Origin: CBDBBY01 sp965203795
GTDB lineage: Bacteria; Pseudomonadota; Alphaproteobacteria; Rhodobacterales; Rhodobacteraceae
Reading direction: 5' to 3'
DNA: 64,000 bases
NCBI GenBank assembly: GCA_965203795.1
Contig: OZ241915.1
Span: 3,038,001-3,102,000 of the forward strand
Program-made: the position numbers and the translations under genes
Notes under the pieces: generated by a model
The model's database searches: none
What the model saw: the letters and a program-made list of their open reading frames with translations, nothing else
Told to the model about the DNA's origin: nothing
Shown: one piece after another, positions 7,800 through 15,971 of the stretch
How the letters are laid out: the number at the start of each line of letters is the position of its first letter
Numbering within the stretch: the stretch's first letter is position 1

Positions 7800-9119
7800 T
7801 CAAGGCTTTTCAAGAACGATAGCATAGAAGCCGTCCATCCCTCCGACTTCGGCCCAGCAGTCGGGACGCAGCCTAAGCCCGCCGTCGTCCGTCGTCCAAG
7901 CGCGGTCAATCCCGATGCGGGCGTGATCGATCGGTACCGCTCGCGCGCCGAATTCGCTGATGAATCGGCGTGCAACATCCTCGCCTTCGCCAGGAATGAG
8001 CGAGCAGACGCAATAAAGGATCCGGCCGCCGCTTCCCACGAGAGCATGCGCGCGCCTTAGAAGTTCCCACTGGAGCCCGGCAAGCTTCGCTCGGTCCGGG
8101 CTGCGCACGGCGCGATGAGCGACATCGGGGTTCCGCCGGATTGTTCCAGTTGCGCTGCACGGAGCGTCCAGGATTGCCGCATCAAACTGTCGGCCGGGAT
8201 TCCAGCGCCGACTGTCGGCGCAAACGAAGGTTCCAGGCAGCCCCATCCTGCTGAAGTTTTGACGGAGCCTCTCCATTCGTGCCGCAGAACTGTCGACCAT
8301 GGTCACGAGCGCGCCTGCCGAAGCGCACTGCAAGGCCTTGCCGCCGGGAGCGGCGCAAAGATCAGCGACCGTTGATCCTCCCAATTCCCCCAGCAGCTGG
8401 ACGGGAATGGCAGCCGCCGCATCCTGAACCCACCAGTCGCCCTCCGCGTAGCCCGGCAGCTCGGAGATTTTTCCGGCGCGGGGCAACCGAACGCTGCCTG
8501 TAGGCAGCAGCGACCCGCCCATCCTTTCCGCAACGGCCTCAGCTTTCGCGGTTTCCTTTACTGTGATGTCCAGAGGCGGACGGCGTTCGTGCGCTTCTTC
8601 GATTGCCGCCAGCACTTTCTCGCCCCAAGCGATTCGAACGGGGTCCGCAATCCACGGCGGCAGGCGCTGGGGACCCGACGCTTGCCAGCTTCCGCCGCCG
8701 TTCCTTGCGACATTGCGAAGAACCCCGTTCGCCATCCCGGCCCAATGGCTCGTGGAAGCCTTGGACCGCAGCAGCCGCACCGCCTGATCGATGGCGGCAT
8801 GGGGCGGAATCTTTTCCGCATGCATTTCCACCACCGCCAGACGCAGCGCGTTCAAAGGCAGCAGCCTCGGCCTCTTGGCCAGGAACTCGTCAAGCACGGC
8901 ATCGGCCCGGCCAAGATGCCTCAGCGTGGATTCCGCCATGCGCTGAGCCCATGCGCGCTGAGCGGGCGAAAGGCGGCTCAGCGATTCGTCTGCTTCGAAC
9001 AGAGTCCGTCCTTCGGACAGAACCGTGTGAAGCAGCCGCAAGACCTCTTTCCGGGCCGCAACGCCCCGTGCCGCGCTGTCCGGGTGCCGATCAGGGGAAG
9101 AATACGGGGAACTGCCCAT
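7800..9119 (-). CDS. rsmB: 16S rRNA m5C967 methyltransferase, RsmB family
   Basis: A protein of about 439 residues with an N-terminal NusB-like RNA-binding domain (about residues 15-140) and a C-terminal Rossmann methyltransferase. The SAM site is Ala-Asp-Leu-Cys-Ala-Ala-Pro-Gly-Gly-Lys. The two catalytic cysteines are in Asp-Ala-Pro-Cys-Ser-Ala-Thr-Gly and Tyr-Cys-Val-Cys-Ser. It would methylate a cytosine of 16S rRNA. The frame is open further upstream but the extension is not protein-like. ATG 9119 or 9137 gives the family length, and neither has a strong ribosome site. It heads the minus-strand operon ending at the M16 gene. Confidence 0.92.
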   Translation of the reverse strand: MGSSPYSSPDRHPDSAARGVAARKEVLRLLHTVLSEGRTLFEADESLSRLSPAQRAWAQRMAESTLRHLGRADAVLDEFLAKRPRLLPLNALRLAVVEMHAEKIPPHAAIDQAVRLLRSKASTSHWAGMANGVLRNVARNGGGSWQASGPQRLPPWIADPVRIAWGEKVLAAIEEAHERRPPLDITVKETAKAEAVAERMGGSLLPTGSVRLPRAGKISELPGYAEGDWWVQDAAAAIPVQLLGELGGSTVADLCAAPGGKALQCASAGALVTMVDSSAARMERLRQNFSRMGLPGTFVCADSRRWNPGRQFDAAILDAPCSATGTIRRNPDVAHRAVRSPDRAKLAGLQWELLRRAHALVGSGGRILYCVCSLIPGEGEDVARRFISEFGARAVPIDHARIGIDRAWTTDDGGLRLRPDCWAEVGGMDGFYAIVLEKP

Positions 9120-9417
9120 GCGGAAGGAAAACCTCATCGCGGATGCCGCAAAAGCATATACCCGCCGCCGCAAGCTAAGGCAGCGGCGCGCCAGATCCCC
9201 GGTCCGTTTGCGCCCGCATCGCCGCGCAGCCGCTTCCGCATGTTTCGTTTGCCGACGCGTTTCGGTAACGCAGTCTTCCGGATCGGCATATCCGTTGACA
9301 AGCCGGGCGCGAGCGCATCCGCCCGGCATCCTGCATGAACGCCGCCATCGGCGGCGCTTGTCGAGGGCCAGCCGGACCGCAACTCTGCCGCGTTGGCGGC
9401 CACGCAGTCGCAGAACC
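9120..9417. other. Intergenic region between divergent rsmB and glycosyltransferase genes
   Basis: About 300 bases with no convincing coding content. Open frames here are Arg-rich extensions of the flanking genes. It presumably holds both divergent promoters, but I see no clear consensus elements. Confidence 0.5.
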
Positions 9418-10350
9418 ATGAAACCAATCGCCGAAGCATCGATCATCGTGGTCGGCACGGTCAGAAATTGCGAGGAAACCATCAAAGCCGATGTGGGCCG
9501 GATCGGCGCCGCGCTGTCATCGTTCAAGGATGTCCAATGGCTTGCGGTGGAGTCCGACAGCGACGACGCGACCGTTAGCGAGCTCGAATCCCTGAAGCGG
9601 ACTCTAACGGGGTTCGACTACATGGCCTTGGGAAACCTTCGGTCCGAATTCCCCAAACGCACGGAAAGGCTGGCGTACTGCCGCAACATGTATGCCGCGG
9701 AGATACGCCCGCCTGGCAAGTACTGCGCCGTCGACTATGTTGCGGTAGCGGATTTCGACGGAATCAATTCCTTGATCTCGGCCCCCGCCGTCGAAAGCTG
9801 CTGGCGGCGCGACGATTGGGACATGTGCGCGGCCAATCAGGGAGGGCCATATTACGACATCTGGGCCCTGCGGCACGAGCATTGGTGTCCCGGGGACTGC
9901 TGGTCGGAGTACCGGTTCCTGAGGAGGTTCACGGCGAACGGGGAACGCGCCCGCTACGCAAGCGTGTCATCAAGGATGATAACCATTCCGGCGGACACCG
10001 AATGGATTGAGGTGGACTCTGCATTTGGCGGATTCGCTGTTTACCGCAGGAATTGGTTTGACGTCGCTGAGTATGTCGGAGTCGCCGAAGACGGGGAGGA
10101 GGTCTGCGAGCATGTCAGCTTCAACACGGCGTTGAGAAGGAATGGAGCGAAACTGTATATCAATCCGCAACTTGTAAACGCGGAACCGGCCCCGCACACG
10201 CGGCACCTCAGGTTTCCCAGAACGCTGATACGGGGATTCAGATCATTCCTGGACAACAGCTTGGAAGCGGCGCTGGGAGTCGACCGGGCAGCGGAGATCA
10301 AGCGGAAGATCAAAGGTGCAAGGCACCGGGGCGGAACAGCCTGTCCTTGA
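9418..10350 (+). CDS. Putative glycosyltransferase (GT-A type)
   Basis: A 310-residue protein beginning Ala-Ser-Ile-Ile-Val-Val-Gly-Thr-Val-Arg-Asn-Cys, typical of the first strand of nucleotide-sugar glycosyltransferases. A Val-Ala-Asp-Phe-Asp-Gly segment may be the metal-binding Asp-X-Asp. Arg-Asn-Met-Tyr-Ala and a Trp-Asp-Met region recall fungal and bacterial Anp1/CAP59-like mannosyltransferases, but I am not sure of the family. ATG 9418 is chosen because the protein-like region begins there; the open frame extends another 100 Arg-rich codons. A GT4-type transferase follows 100 bases later on the same strand, suggesting joint work on a surface glycan or lipopolysaccharide core. Confidence 0.65.
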   Translation: MKPIAEASIIVVGTVRNCEETIKADVGRIGAALSSFKDVQWLAVESDSDDATVSELESLKRTLTGFDYMALGNLRSEFPKRTERLAYCRNMYAAEIRPPGKYCAVDYVAVADFDGINSLISAPAVESCWRRDDWDMCAANQGGPYYDIWALRHEHWCPGDCWSEYRFLRRFTANGERARYASVSSRMITIPADTEWIEVDSAFGGFAVYRRNWFDVAEYVGVAEDGEEVCEHVSFNTALRRNGAKLYINPQLVNAEPAPHTRHLRFPRTLIRGFRSFLDNSLEAALGVDRAAEIKRKIKGARHRGGTACP

Positions 10351-10450
10351 ACCCTGCGGTATCGATTTGAAACCGGCGCAGACTGATTCATCGGGGTTTC
10401 CGATTTGCGGGAACGGCCGTCGAACGACCGCGCGGATCGCGTGATCCCCG

Positions 10451-11533
10451 ATGCCAAGCCGCATTCCGAATGTCATCGCGCTGAACCTGCATCGGCGGTT
10501 CACCGGGATTTCCGCGACCGTCCGGACCCTCGTTCCAATTCAGCGGCGCGAAGTGGAAATCGGCCTGGTCGATTCAGGAGGACTGGACGTAGGCGGAAAG
10601 ATCGGCTTGCTCCATGTGGCGCTTCAAGGCTTCCGGAAACCTGCGGATGCGGAGTTCAGGGTTTGGCATGCGCGCAGGGATATAGACATGATCGTCGGCA
10701 TTATCCTGCGCGACCTGTTTCGGCAGAAATGGAGGCTGATCTTCACGTCGGCGGCGCGGAAGCGGCCGGGGCGGACGCTGAACTTCCTGATTCGGAGGAT
10801 GGACGCGGTGATTGCCACGTCCAAGAGAAGCGCCGGGTTTCTCGACTGGCATTCCGTTGTGATTCCGCACGGCGTCGACACCGGCTTCTATTTTCCCGAG
10901 GCGGCCGACGACGCGGATCGAAATTCGGGGCGCGGATTCGCGGTCGCGACAGCCGGCCGGGTACGAAGGTCGAAGGGAACCGACCTGTTTGTCGACGCGA
11001 TGATTCGGCTCCTGCCCCGACATCCCGGGTTCCGCGCCTACATGATTGGCGAGTGCAGGCCGGACCACGCGGAATTCCAGCGCTCGCTGCTCTTGAGAAT
11101 CGACGAAGCGGGCCTTGCCGACCGGATTCGCTTCGTTGGTCAGGTTGGCCGGGAGGAAATGAGGGACTGGTATCGAAAGGCCGACTTGTTCGTTGCGCCA
11201 TCGAGGTCCGAGGGCTTCGGACTAACTGTGCTGGAAGCGTTCGCGTGCGGCACGCCCGCCGTCGCGGCATCGATAGGCGCCTGGCCATGGATCGTGCGGC
11301 AAGGCGCGGGCTCGATCTTCGAGGCCGGGCATCTGGATGATCTTGCCGCCAAGCTGGACCCGCTTCTGTCTGATCCCGGAACGCTTGCGGAAATGGGCCG
11401 GAATGCCCGGGCGCACGCCGTTGAATGCCACTCCATTGAGTCTGAAGCGAACGAAATCAACGCGCTCTACAAGCGGCTCATGCGAGGCGAAATCCTCCCG
11501 AAGCTTGGATACTCAGGAAATGCCGTCAGTTAG
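10451..11533 (+). CDS. GT4 family glycosyltransferase (mannosyltransferase-like)
   Basis: A 360-residue GT-B fold enzyme. The C-terminal nucleotide-sugar domain is clear: Ala-Gly-Arg-Val-Arg-Arg-Ser-Lys-Gly-Thr, Phe-Val-Gly-Gln-Val, and the Glu-X7-Glu motif in Ser-Arg-Ser-Glu-Gly-Phe-Gly-Leu-Thr-Val-Leu-Glu-Ala. The central Ile-Pro-His-Gly-Val-Asp marks the domain junction. It resembles LpcC-type core mannosyltransferases of alphaproteobacteria, so a role in lipopolysaccharide core is plausible; gmd and manC (GDP-mannose genes) lie 6-7 kb away. It converges with dapB, 27 bases between stops. Confidence 0.85.
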   Translation: MPSRIPNVIALNLHRRFTGISATVRTLVPIQRREVEIGLVDSGGLDVGGKIGLLHVALQGFRKPADAEFRVWHARRDIDMIVGIILRDLFRQKWRLIFTSAARKRPGRTLNFLIRRMDAVIATSKRSAGFLDWHSVVIPHGVDTGFYFPEAADDADRNSGRGFAVATAGRVRRSKGTDLFVDAMIRLLPRHPGFRAYMIGECRPDHAEFQRSLLLRIDEAGLADRIRFVGQVGREEMRDWYRKADLFVAPSRSEGFGLTVLEAFACGTPAVAASIGAWPWIVRQGAGSIFEAGHLDDLAAKLDPLLSDPGTLAEMGRNARAHAVECHSIESEANEINALYKRLMRGEILPKLGYSGNAVS

Positions 11534-11560
11534 CGGCTTTGTCCCTCGGACGCGACCGGT

Positions 11561-12370
11561 TCAGATCCCCAGAACGTCCCTCATGCTGTATTGGCCCGCC
11601 GGACGGCCGACAGCCCAGAGAGCCGCCTTCAACGCGCCGCGTGCGTAGACCGCCCTGTCCGTCGCGACATGCCTGATCGTGATGCGCTCGCCATCGCCCG
11701 CGAACACGACATCGTGCTCGCCCACGATGTCGCCGCCCCGGACCGCCGAGAATCCGATGGAACCGCGCGGCCTTGCTCCGGTGATCCCGTCCCGGCCCCG
11801 GACCGCGTAGTCCTTCAGGCTGACGCCGCGACCCTCGGCCGCCGCTTCCCCCAGCATCAGCGCCGTTCCCGATGGCGAATCGACCTTCTGCCGGTGGTGA
11901 GCCTCAACGATTTCGATGTCGAAGTCTTCGTCGAGCGCTTTCGCAACTGACTTCGCAATCGAGGTCAGGAGATTGATTCCGAGGCTCATGTTGCCCGCAC
12001 GCACGACCGCGGTTCTTTTCGACGCTTCCGCGACCGCGGACAGCTCGGCCTCGGTCAGGCCTGTCGCGCCGGAAACGAATGCGCACCTCCGTTCTGCTGC
12101 CGCCGTTGCATTTTTTGCCGTCGCTTCCGGCGACGTGAAATCAATGACGGCAGCTGCACCCCTAAACGCCGCGACCGGATCTTCGCTAACCGCGATGCCC
12201 GATGCCGCACCTCCGATGCACTCTCCGAGATCGCGTCCGATCCATGCGTGGCCGGGCCTCTCGGACGCGCCGCAGATCAGGGCCCGTTCGCTGCCGCCGA
12301 TGGTTTCGACGAGCATGCGGCCCATCCGCCCGGCAACGCCGGCCACCGCAATTCTGCAAGGTTCGCCCAT
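11561..12370 (-). CDS. dapB: 4-hydroxy-tetrahydrodipicolinate reductase
   Basis: A 269-residue NAD(P)H-dependent reductase of the lysine/diaminopimelate pathway. The nucleotide site is Ala-Val-Ala-Gly-Val-Ala-Gly-Arg-Met-Gly near the N-terminus. The catalytic signature Glu-Ala-His-His-Arg-Gln-Lys-Val-Asp-Ser-Pro-Ser-Gly-Thr-Ala is intact, as is the central Asp-Phe-Thr-Ser-Pro-Glu. Length is normal. It is transcribed away from rbfA-truB. Confidence 0.97.
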   Translation of the reverse strand: MGEPCRIAVAGVAGRMGRMLVETIGGSERALICGASERPGHAWIGRDLGECIGGAASGIAVSEDPVAAFRGAAAVIDFTSPEATAKNATAAAERRCAFVSGATGLTEAELSAVAEASKRTAVVRAGNMSLGINLLTSIAKSVAKALDEDFDIEIVEAHHRQKVDSPSGTALMLGEAAAEGRGVSLKDYAVRGRDGITGARPRGSIGFSAVRGGDIVGEHDVVFAGDGERITIRHVATDRAVYARGALKAALWAVGRPAGQYSMRDVLGI

Positions 12371-12478
12371 CGATTACCCGCCGCCGACAGCCGCCAAGAA
12401 CTAGCCGCCCGTGCATCACTTTGCAATTTCGGCATGCAGGACTATTGATTCGATCGAAGCGGGACGCCGGAGATGGCG

Positions 12479-12892
12479 ATGGCAAAATGGTCCAATCCCG
12501 CGAAGGGGCCTTCCTACCGCCGCCTTCGCGTATCGGAGATGCTCCGCCGCGCCCTCGCCGACGTGCTCTCCGAAGGCTTCCCGAGCGACCCGGACATTCC
12601 GGTCGTTTCGATCACGGTCTGCGAGGTCAGGCTCACATCGGACCTGAAGCGCGCGACCGTCTACGTGCTTCCGCTGGGCGGACGCCACTCGGAGGAAGTC
12701 GTCGCAGGCCTGAACCGGGACAGGCCCGAGATCAGGCGCCTGCTGAACCAGCAGATCCATCTGAAGTACTCGCCTTCCTTGAATTTCGCGCTCGACACGA
12801 GGTTCGACCATGTCGACGAAGTCGAGCGCCTGCTGAAATCGGACGCCGTGCAGCGGGACATCAGGCGGCAGGCCGTCGAAGCGGAATCCTGA
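12479..12892 (+). CDS. rbfA: 30S ribosome-binding factor A
   Basis: A 137-residue KH-fold protein that helps mature the 17S precursor into 16S rRNA. Family marks include the N-terminal Arg-Val-Ser-Glu-Met-Leu-Arg-Arg-Ala-Leu, the central Leu-Lys-Arg-Ala-Thr-Val-Tyr-Val and the C-terminal Phe-Asp-His-Val-Asp-Glu. Two in-frame ATGs occur, 12473 and 12479. The GGAG at 12469-12472 abuts the first but is six bases from the second, so 12479 is chosen. truB starts one base after its stop. Confidence 0.93.
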   Translation: MAKWSNPAKGPSYRRLRVSEMLRRALADVLSEGFPSDPDIPVVSITVCEVRLTSDLKRATVYVLPLGGRHSEEVVAGLNRDRPEIRRLLNQQIHLKYSPSLNFALDTRFDHVDEVERLLKSDAVQRDIRRQAVEAES

Positions 12893-12893
12893 A

Positions 12894-13841
12894 TTGCCGA
12901 GGAGACGCGGTCGGGGCGGGCGCGACATCGTCGGCTGGCTGCCGCTGGACAAGCCGCCCGGCGCATCTTCCGCCGACATGGTTCACGAGGCGAAGTGGGC
13001 ACTGTCGGCGAAAAAGGCCGGCCACGCGGGCACCCTCGACCGCCCGGCATCTGGCGTGCTCGCCATCGCGTTCGGCGAGGCCACCAAGACCGTCCCTTAC
13101 GTTGCCGCCATGCCGAAATGCTACGTCTTCACCGTGGAGTTCGGGAAGGCCACGGAAACGGACGACGCGACGGGCGAAATCGTTGCGGAGTCCGACCTCC
13201 GGCCGACAGACAGCGATATCGCCGAGGCGATCAAGGCCTTCCGAGGGAACATTATGCAGGTCCCTCCCAAGTATTCAGCGGTCAAGGTCGAAGGAACCCG
13301 CGCGTACAAGCATGCCGTCAACCGCACCGAGTTCGAACTTGCCGCGAGGCCGCTCGAGGTTCGGGAATTCCGAATGCTGGAACGGGTTTCGCGCGACCGG
13401 TGCACGTTCAAGCTGATCTGCGGGAAGGGCGGCTATGTCCGTTCGATCGCCCGCGACCTCGGAGAAGCGCTGGGATGCTACGGCCATGTGCACGAGCTGC
13501 GGCGGATCTGGTCGGGCCCGTTCAGCGAGGTGGACTGCGCTTCGCTGCAGGAGCTGCGCGGCGCGGGCGGAAGCGATGAGCTTGACGGCCTTCTTCGGCC
13601 GCTGGAGACGGCGTTGAGCAGCCTGCCGGAAGTCAAATGCTCCGCAGAGGGAGCCATCGTTCTCCGGAAAGGCCAAGAGGCTCCCGTCGTCGGACCGGCG
13701 CTGGAATTCGGATCTTCGGCATGGGCCTCGCACCAGGGCGCCGCCGTGGCCATCGGAAGATTCGAAGCAGGCGTCTTGCGTCCCACACGCGTTTTCAAGG
13801 CACCAAGGCAGGCGCGCGCCGGAAATCCGCCAAGTGCCTGA
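12894..13841 (+). CDS. truB: tRNA pseudouridine55 synthase
   Basis: A 315-residue enzyme making pseudouridine 55 in the tRNA T-loop. The catalytic Asp is in His-Ala-Gly-Thr-Leu-Asp-Arg-Pro-Ala-Ser-Gly, preceded by Leu-Asp-Lys-Pro-Pro-Gly. Gly-Gly-Tyr-Val-Arg-Ser-Ile-Ala-Arg-Asp-Leu is also present. Translation starts at TTG 12894, one base after the rbfA stop, which points to coupling; no ATG or GTG fits. Its end overlaps the next gene by eight bases. Confidence 0.95.
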   Translation: MPRRRGRGGRDIVGWLPLDKPPGASSADMVHEAKWALSAKKAGHAGTLDRPASGVLAIAFGEATKTVPYVAAMPKCYVFTVEFGKATETDDATGEIVAESDLRPTDSDIAEAIKAFRGNIMQVPPKYSAVKVEGTRAYKHAVNRTEFELAARPLEVREFRMLERVSRDRCTFKLICGKGGYVRSIARDLGEALGCYGHVHELRRIWSGPFSEVDCASLQELRGAGGSDELDGLLRPLETALSSLPEVKCSAEGAIVLRKGQEAPVVGPALEFGSSAWASHQGAAVAIGRFEAGVLRPTRVFKAPRQARAGNPPSA

Positions 13842-14388
13842 TACCGCGGTCCGCAAGTCCCATCGAACCGGGGATGCGGATAGCGTAGCGGCATACTCCC
13901 CGTGCGAACGGTACCGCTACGAGTTGACCCGGATCTGGCATCCGGGCGGAAAACGGATTCTCTTCATCATGCTGAACCCTTCCACGGCGACGGAAGTCCG
14001 GAACGACCCATCGGTCGGGAGGTGCGAGCGACGGGCGCGCGCTATGGGCTTCGGCAGCTTCACGGTATGCAACCTGTTCGGCTGGCGAAGCACGGACCCC
14101 AAGGCGCTCAAGAAAGTGCCGGATCCGAACGGTCCGGGAAACGACGACGCGATTTCGCGCTGCGCTTCCGCAGCGTTCAAAATTGTTTGCGCGTGGGGAA
14201 CCCACGGTTCGCACATGGGCCGGGGCGGAATTGTCGAACGAAGATTGCGGATGGCGGGATTTGAGCTGCACCATCTTGGACTCACTGCCGAAGGGCATCC
14301 GAAACATCCGCTGTACTTGGGGTATTCGATTCAACCCGCTCCATGGCGTTCCTGGGCGTCCGCACGAAGCTTTTCCGGATTGGATTGA
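13834..14388 (+). CDS. DUF1643 family protein
   Basis: A 184-residue protein matching DUF1643, whose function is unknown. Conserved segments are Leu-Phe-Ile-Met-Leu-Asn-Pro-Ser-Thr-Ala, Cys-Asn-Leu-Phe-Gly-Trp-Arg-Ser-Thr-Asp-Pro and a Trp-Gly-Thr-His-Gly near the middle, ending with a Pro-Lys-His-Pro-Leu-Tyr. It starts at GTG 13834 inside the end of truB, so it probably shares that transcript. The hydrolase gene follows 16 bases later. Confidence 0.85.
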   Translation: MPDTAVRKSHRTGDADSVAAYSPCERYRYELTRIWHPGGKRILFIMLNPSTATEVRNDPSVGRCERRARAMGFGSFTVCNLFGWRSTDPKALKKVPDPNGPGNDDAISRCASAAFKIVCAWGTHGSHMGRGGIVERRLRMAGFELHHLGLTAEGHPKHPLYLGYSIQPAPWRSWASARSFSGLD

Positions 14389-14404
14389 CCACGGAGAACT
14401 GCCC

Positions 14405-15304
14405 ATGACCGGAATCCCTGGATTCGAGCTCCAGACGCTGAACGCGAACGGCGTCACGCTGGCGGCGCATGTCGGAGGCAGCGGTCCTTGCCTCATTCTT
14501 CTGCACGGATTCCCGCAAAACCACATGTGCTGGGCAAAAGTCGCGCCCGCGCTTGCACGGAACCATCGATGCATCGTTCCGGACCTCCGGGGATACGGGA
14601 AGAGCGACGCGCCTGCGGACGAGGCGCCGTACGCCGGGTACTCCAAAAGGAACATGGCCGCGGATGTGGCTGCGCTGATGGATGCCATGGGCGTGTCCCG
14701 CGCGTCGGTGATCGGCCACGACCGGGGCGCGCGGGTCGCCTATCGCCTCGCATTGGACATTCCGGAAAAGGTGGAGCGGCTTGTGATCGTCGAGGTCGTG
14801 CCGACTGGCGAGCTATGGGATCGCTGGAACGCCGAGCTCGCGTACAACGCCTACCATTGGACGTTTTTGGCGCAGCCCGCGCCTCTTCCGGAACGGATGA
14901 TTTCCGCCGATCCGGCGGCTTACATCGACTGGACGCTCGCTAGCTGGACTGTCTCCAAGTCCCTTGATCCTTTCGCTCCGGCTGCCCTCGCGTCCTATCG
15001 TGAGCAAGCGAAAGATCCGAAGCGCGTGGCCGCGATGTGCTGCGACTACCGCGCTGGCGCAGGCGTCGACCGGCGCATTGACGAAGAGGACATGAAAGCT
15101 GGACGCAAGATCGTGGCGCCGACGCATTTCATTTGGAGCGAAAAGGGATTTCCGGCGCAGGCTGGCGATCCGCTGGGCATTTGGCGCAGCTGGTGCGACC
15201 GGCTGACCGGCGAGCCGGTATCAGGCTGCGGCCATTTCGTCATGGAGGAAAACCCGGACGAATTCCTGTTCAAGGCCGACAGGTTTCTGACCGGGGACCG
15301 GTAA
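14405..15304 (+). CDS. Alpha/beta hydrolase, fluoroacetate dehalogenase-like
   Basis: A 299-residue alpha/beta hydrolase with the oxyanion His-Gly-Phe-Pro-Gln and an Asp nucleophile in Gly-His-Asp-Arg-Gly-Ala-Arg-Val, as in haloalkane and fluoroacetate dehalogenases and epoxide hydrolases rather than esterases. A His-Trp pair in the cap (Tyr-His-Trp-Thr-Phe) matches the fluoride-binding His-Trp of fluoroacetate dehalogenases, and Cys-Gly-His-Phe near the end carries the catalytic His. ATG 14405 has GGAG eight bases upstream. The start is downstream of a longer open frame overlapping DUF1643. Substrate is inferred from motifs only; epoxide hydrolase activity is the alternative. Confidence 0.82.
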   Translation: MTGIPGFELQTLNANGVTLAAHVGGSGPCLILLHGFPQNHMCWAKVAPALARNHRCIVPDLRGYGKSDAPADEAPYAGYSKRNMAADVAALMDAMGVSRASVIGHDRGARVAYRLALDIPEKVERLVIVEVVPTGELWDRWNAELAYNAYHWTFLAQPAPLPERMISADPAAYIDWTLASWTVSKSLDPFAPAALASYREQAKDPKRVAAMCCDYRAGAGVDRRIDEEDMKAGRKIVAPTHFIWSEKGFPAQAGDPLGIWRSWCDRLTGEPVSGCGHFVMEENPDEFLFKADRFLTGDR

Positions 15305-15325
15305 TCCGGGCCGACACCCGCCAGA

Positions 15326-15853
15326 TCAATCCTCCGGCGGCTTTCCGCCTTCGTCCGGCACTTCTGCGGCGTCTGGAAACCGGTACCGGAAGGTGCAGCA
15401 GCCGTCCCCGGACATGATCGTCTTGTCGCGGCGGAGCCGCGCGCGCGGATTGAATCCCTCAATAAGCGAATAATCGCGGTTGCAGGACAGGGTCGCGCCA
15501 AGATCCTGGATGCCCAGCGCCTTGTAGAGCTCGGCGTATCTGCACCTTTTGACGTCGAAATCCAAGCGCGTGTCTGTCCGGCGCAGGACTTCGATCTCCA
15601 TCGCCCCGTCCTTCATCCAGAATTGAAGCGTCTCGGCGAACGATTCCAAGGTGTCGCCGAATTCCCCGGACAAAGCCTCGCCTTGCTCACGGGCGAGCCG
15701 GATGATGGTCTCGGACACGACGTTTACAACGCGTTCGCGGCCGAACTCCTCGGCAAGCGCTTCAATCATGGGCGCCAAAATGCGCGCTTCCGTTTCGCGG
15801 CGCGTCAGCACGCCGATCTTCCGGTTGAGATCATCCTGCGGCGGCTCTGTCAT
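15326..15853 (-). CDS. L-2-amino-thiazoline-4-carboxylic acid hydrolase-like protein
   Basis: A 175-residue protein resembling the ATC-hydrolase family: a helical N-terminus with Ala-Arg-Ile-Leu-Ala-Pro and an Arg-Glu-X-Gly-Glu region, then Phe-Asp-Val-Lys-Arg-Cys-Arg-Tyr-Ala and Leu-Ser-Cys-Asn-Arg-Asp. The family is named after an enzyme opening a thiazoline ring to give cysteine precursors, but many members are uncharacterised. ATG 15853 is preferred over an upstream in-frame opening that overlaps the zapE gene. It faces the dehalogenase-like gene end to end, 21 bases apart. Confidence 0.7.
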   Translation of the reverse strand: MTEPPQDDLNRKIGVLTRRETEARILAPMIEALAEEFGRERVVNVVSETIIRLAREQGEALSGEFGDTLESFAETLQFWMKDGAMEIEVLRRTDTRLDFDVKRCRYAELYKALGIQDLGATLSCNRDYSLIEGFNPRARLRRDKTIMSGDGCCTFRYRFPDAAEVPDEGGKPPED

Positions 15854-15971
15854 CCGGCAATCCCTGACCCTTGGATAATCCGGATTATCCCTGCGGGCGC
15901 CGGCGCGGTCAAACCTGACGAACCCAATGCCTCCCGCCTGCCGATGCCGCGGTCGCGGGGGCATTTCCGCC

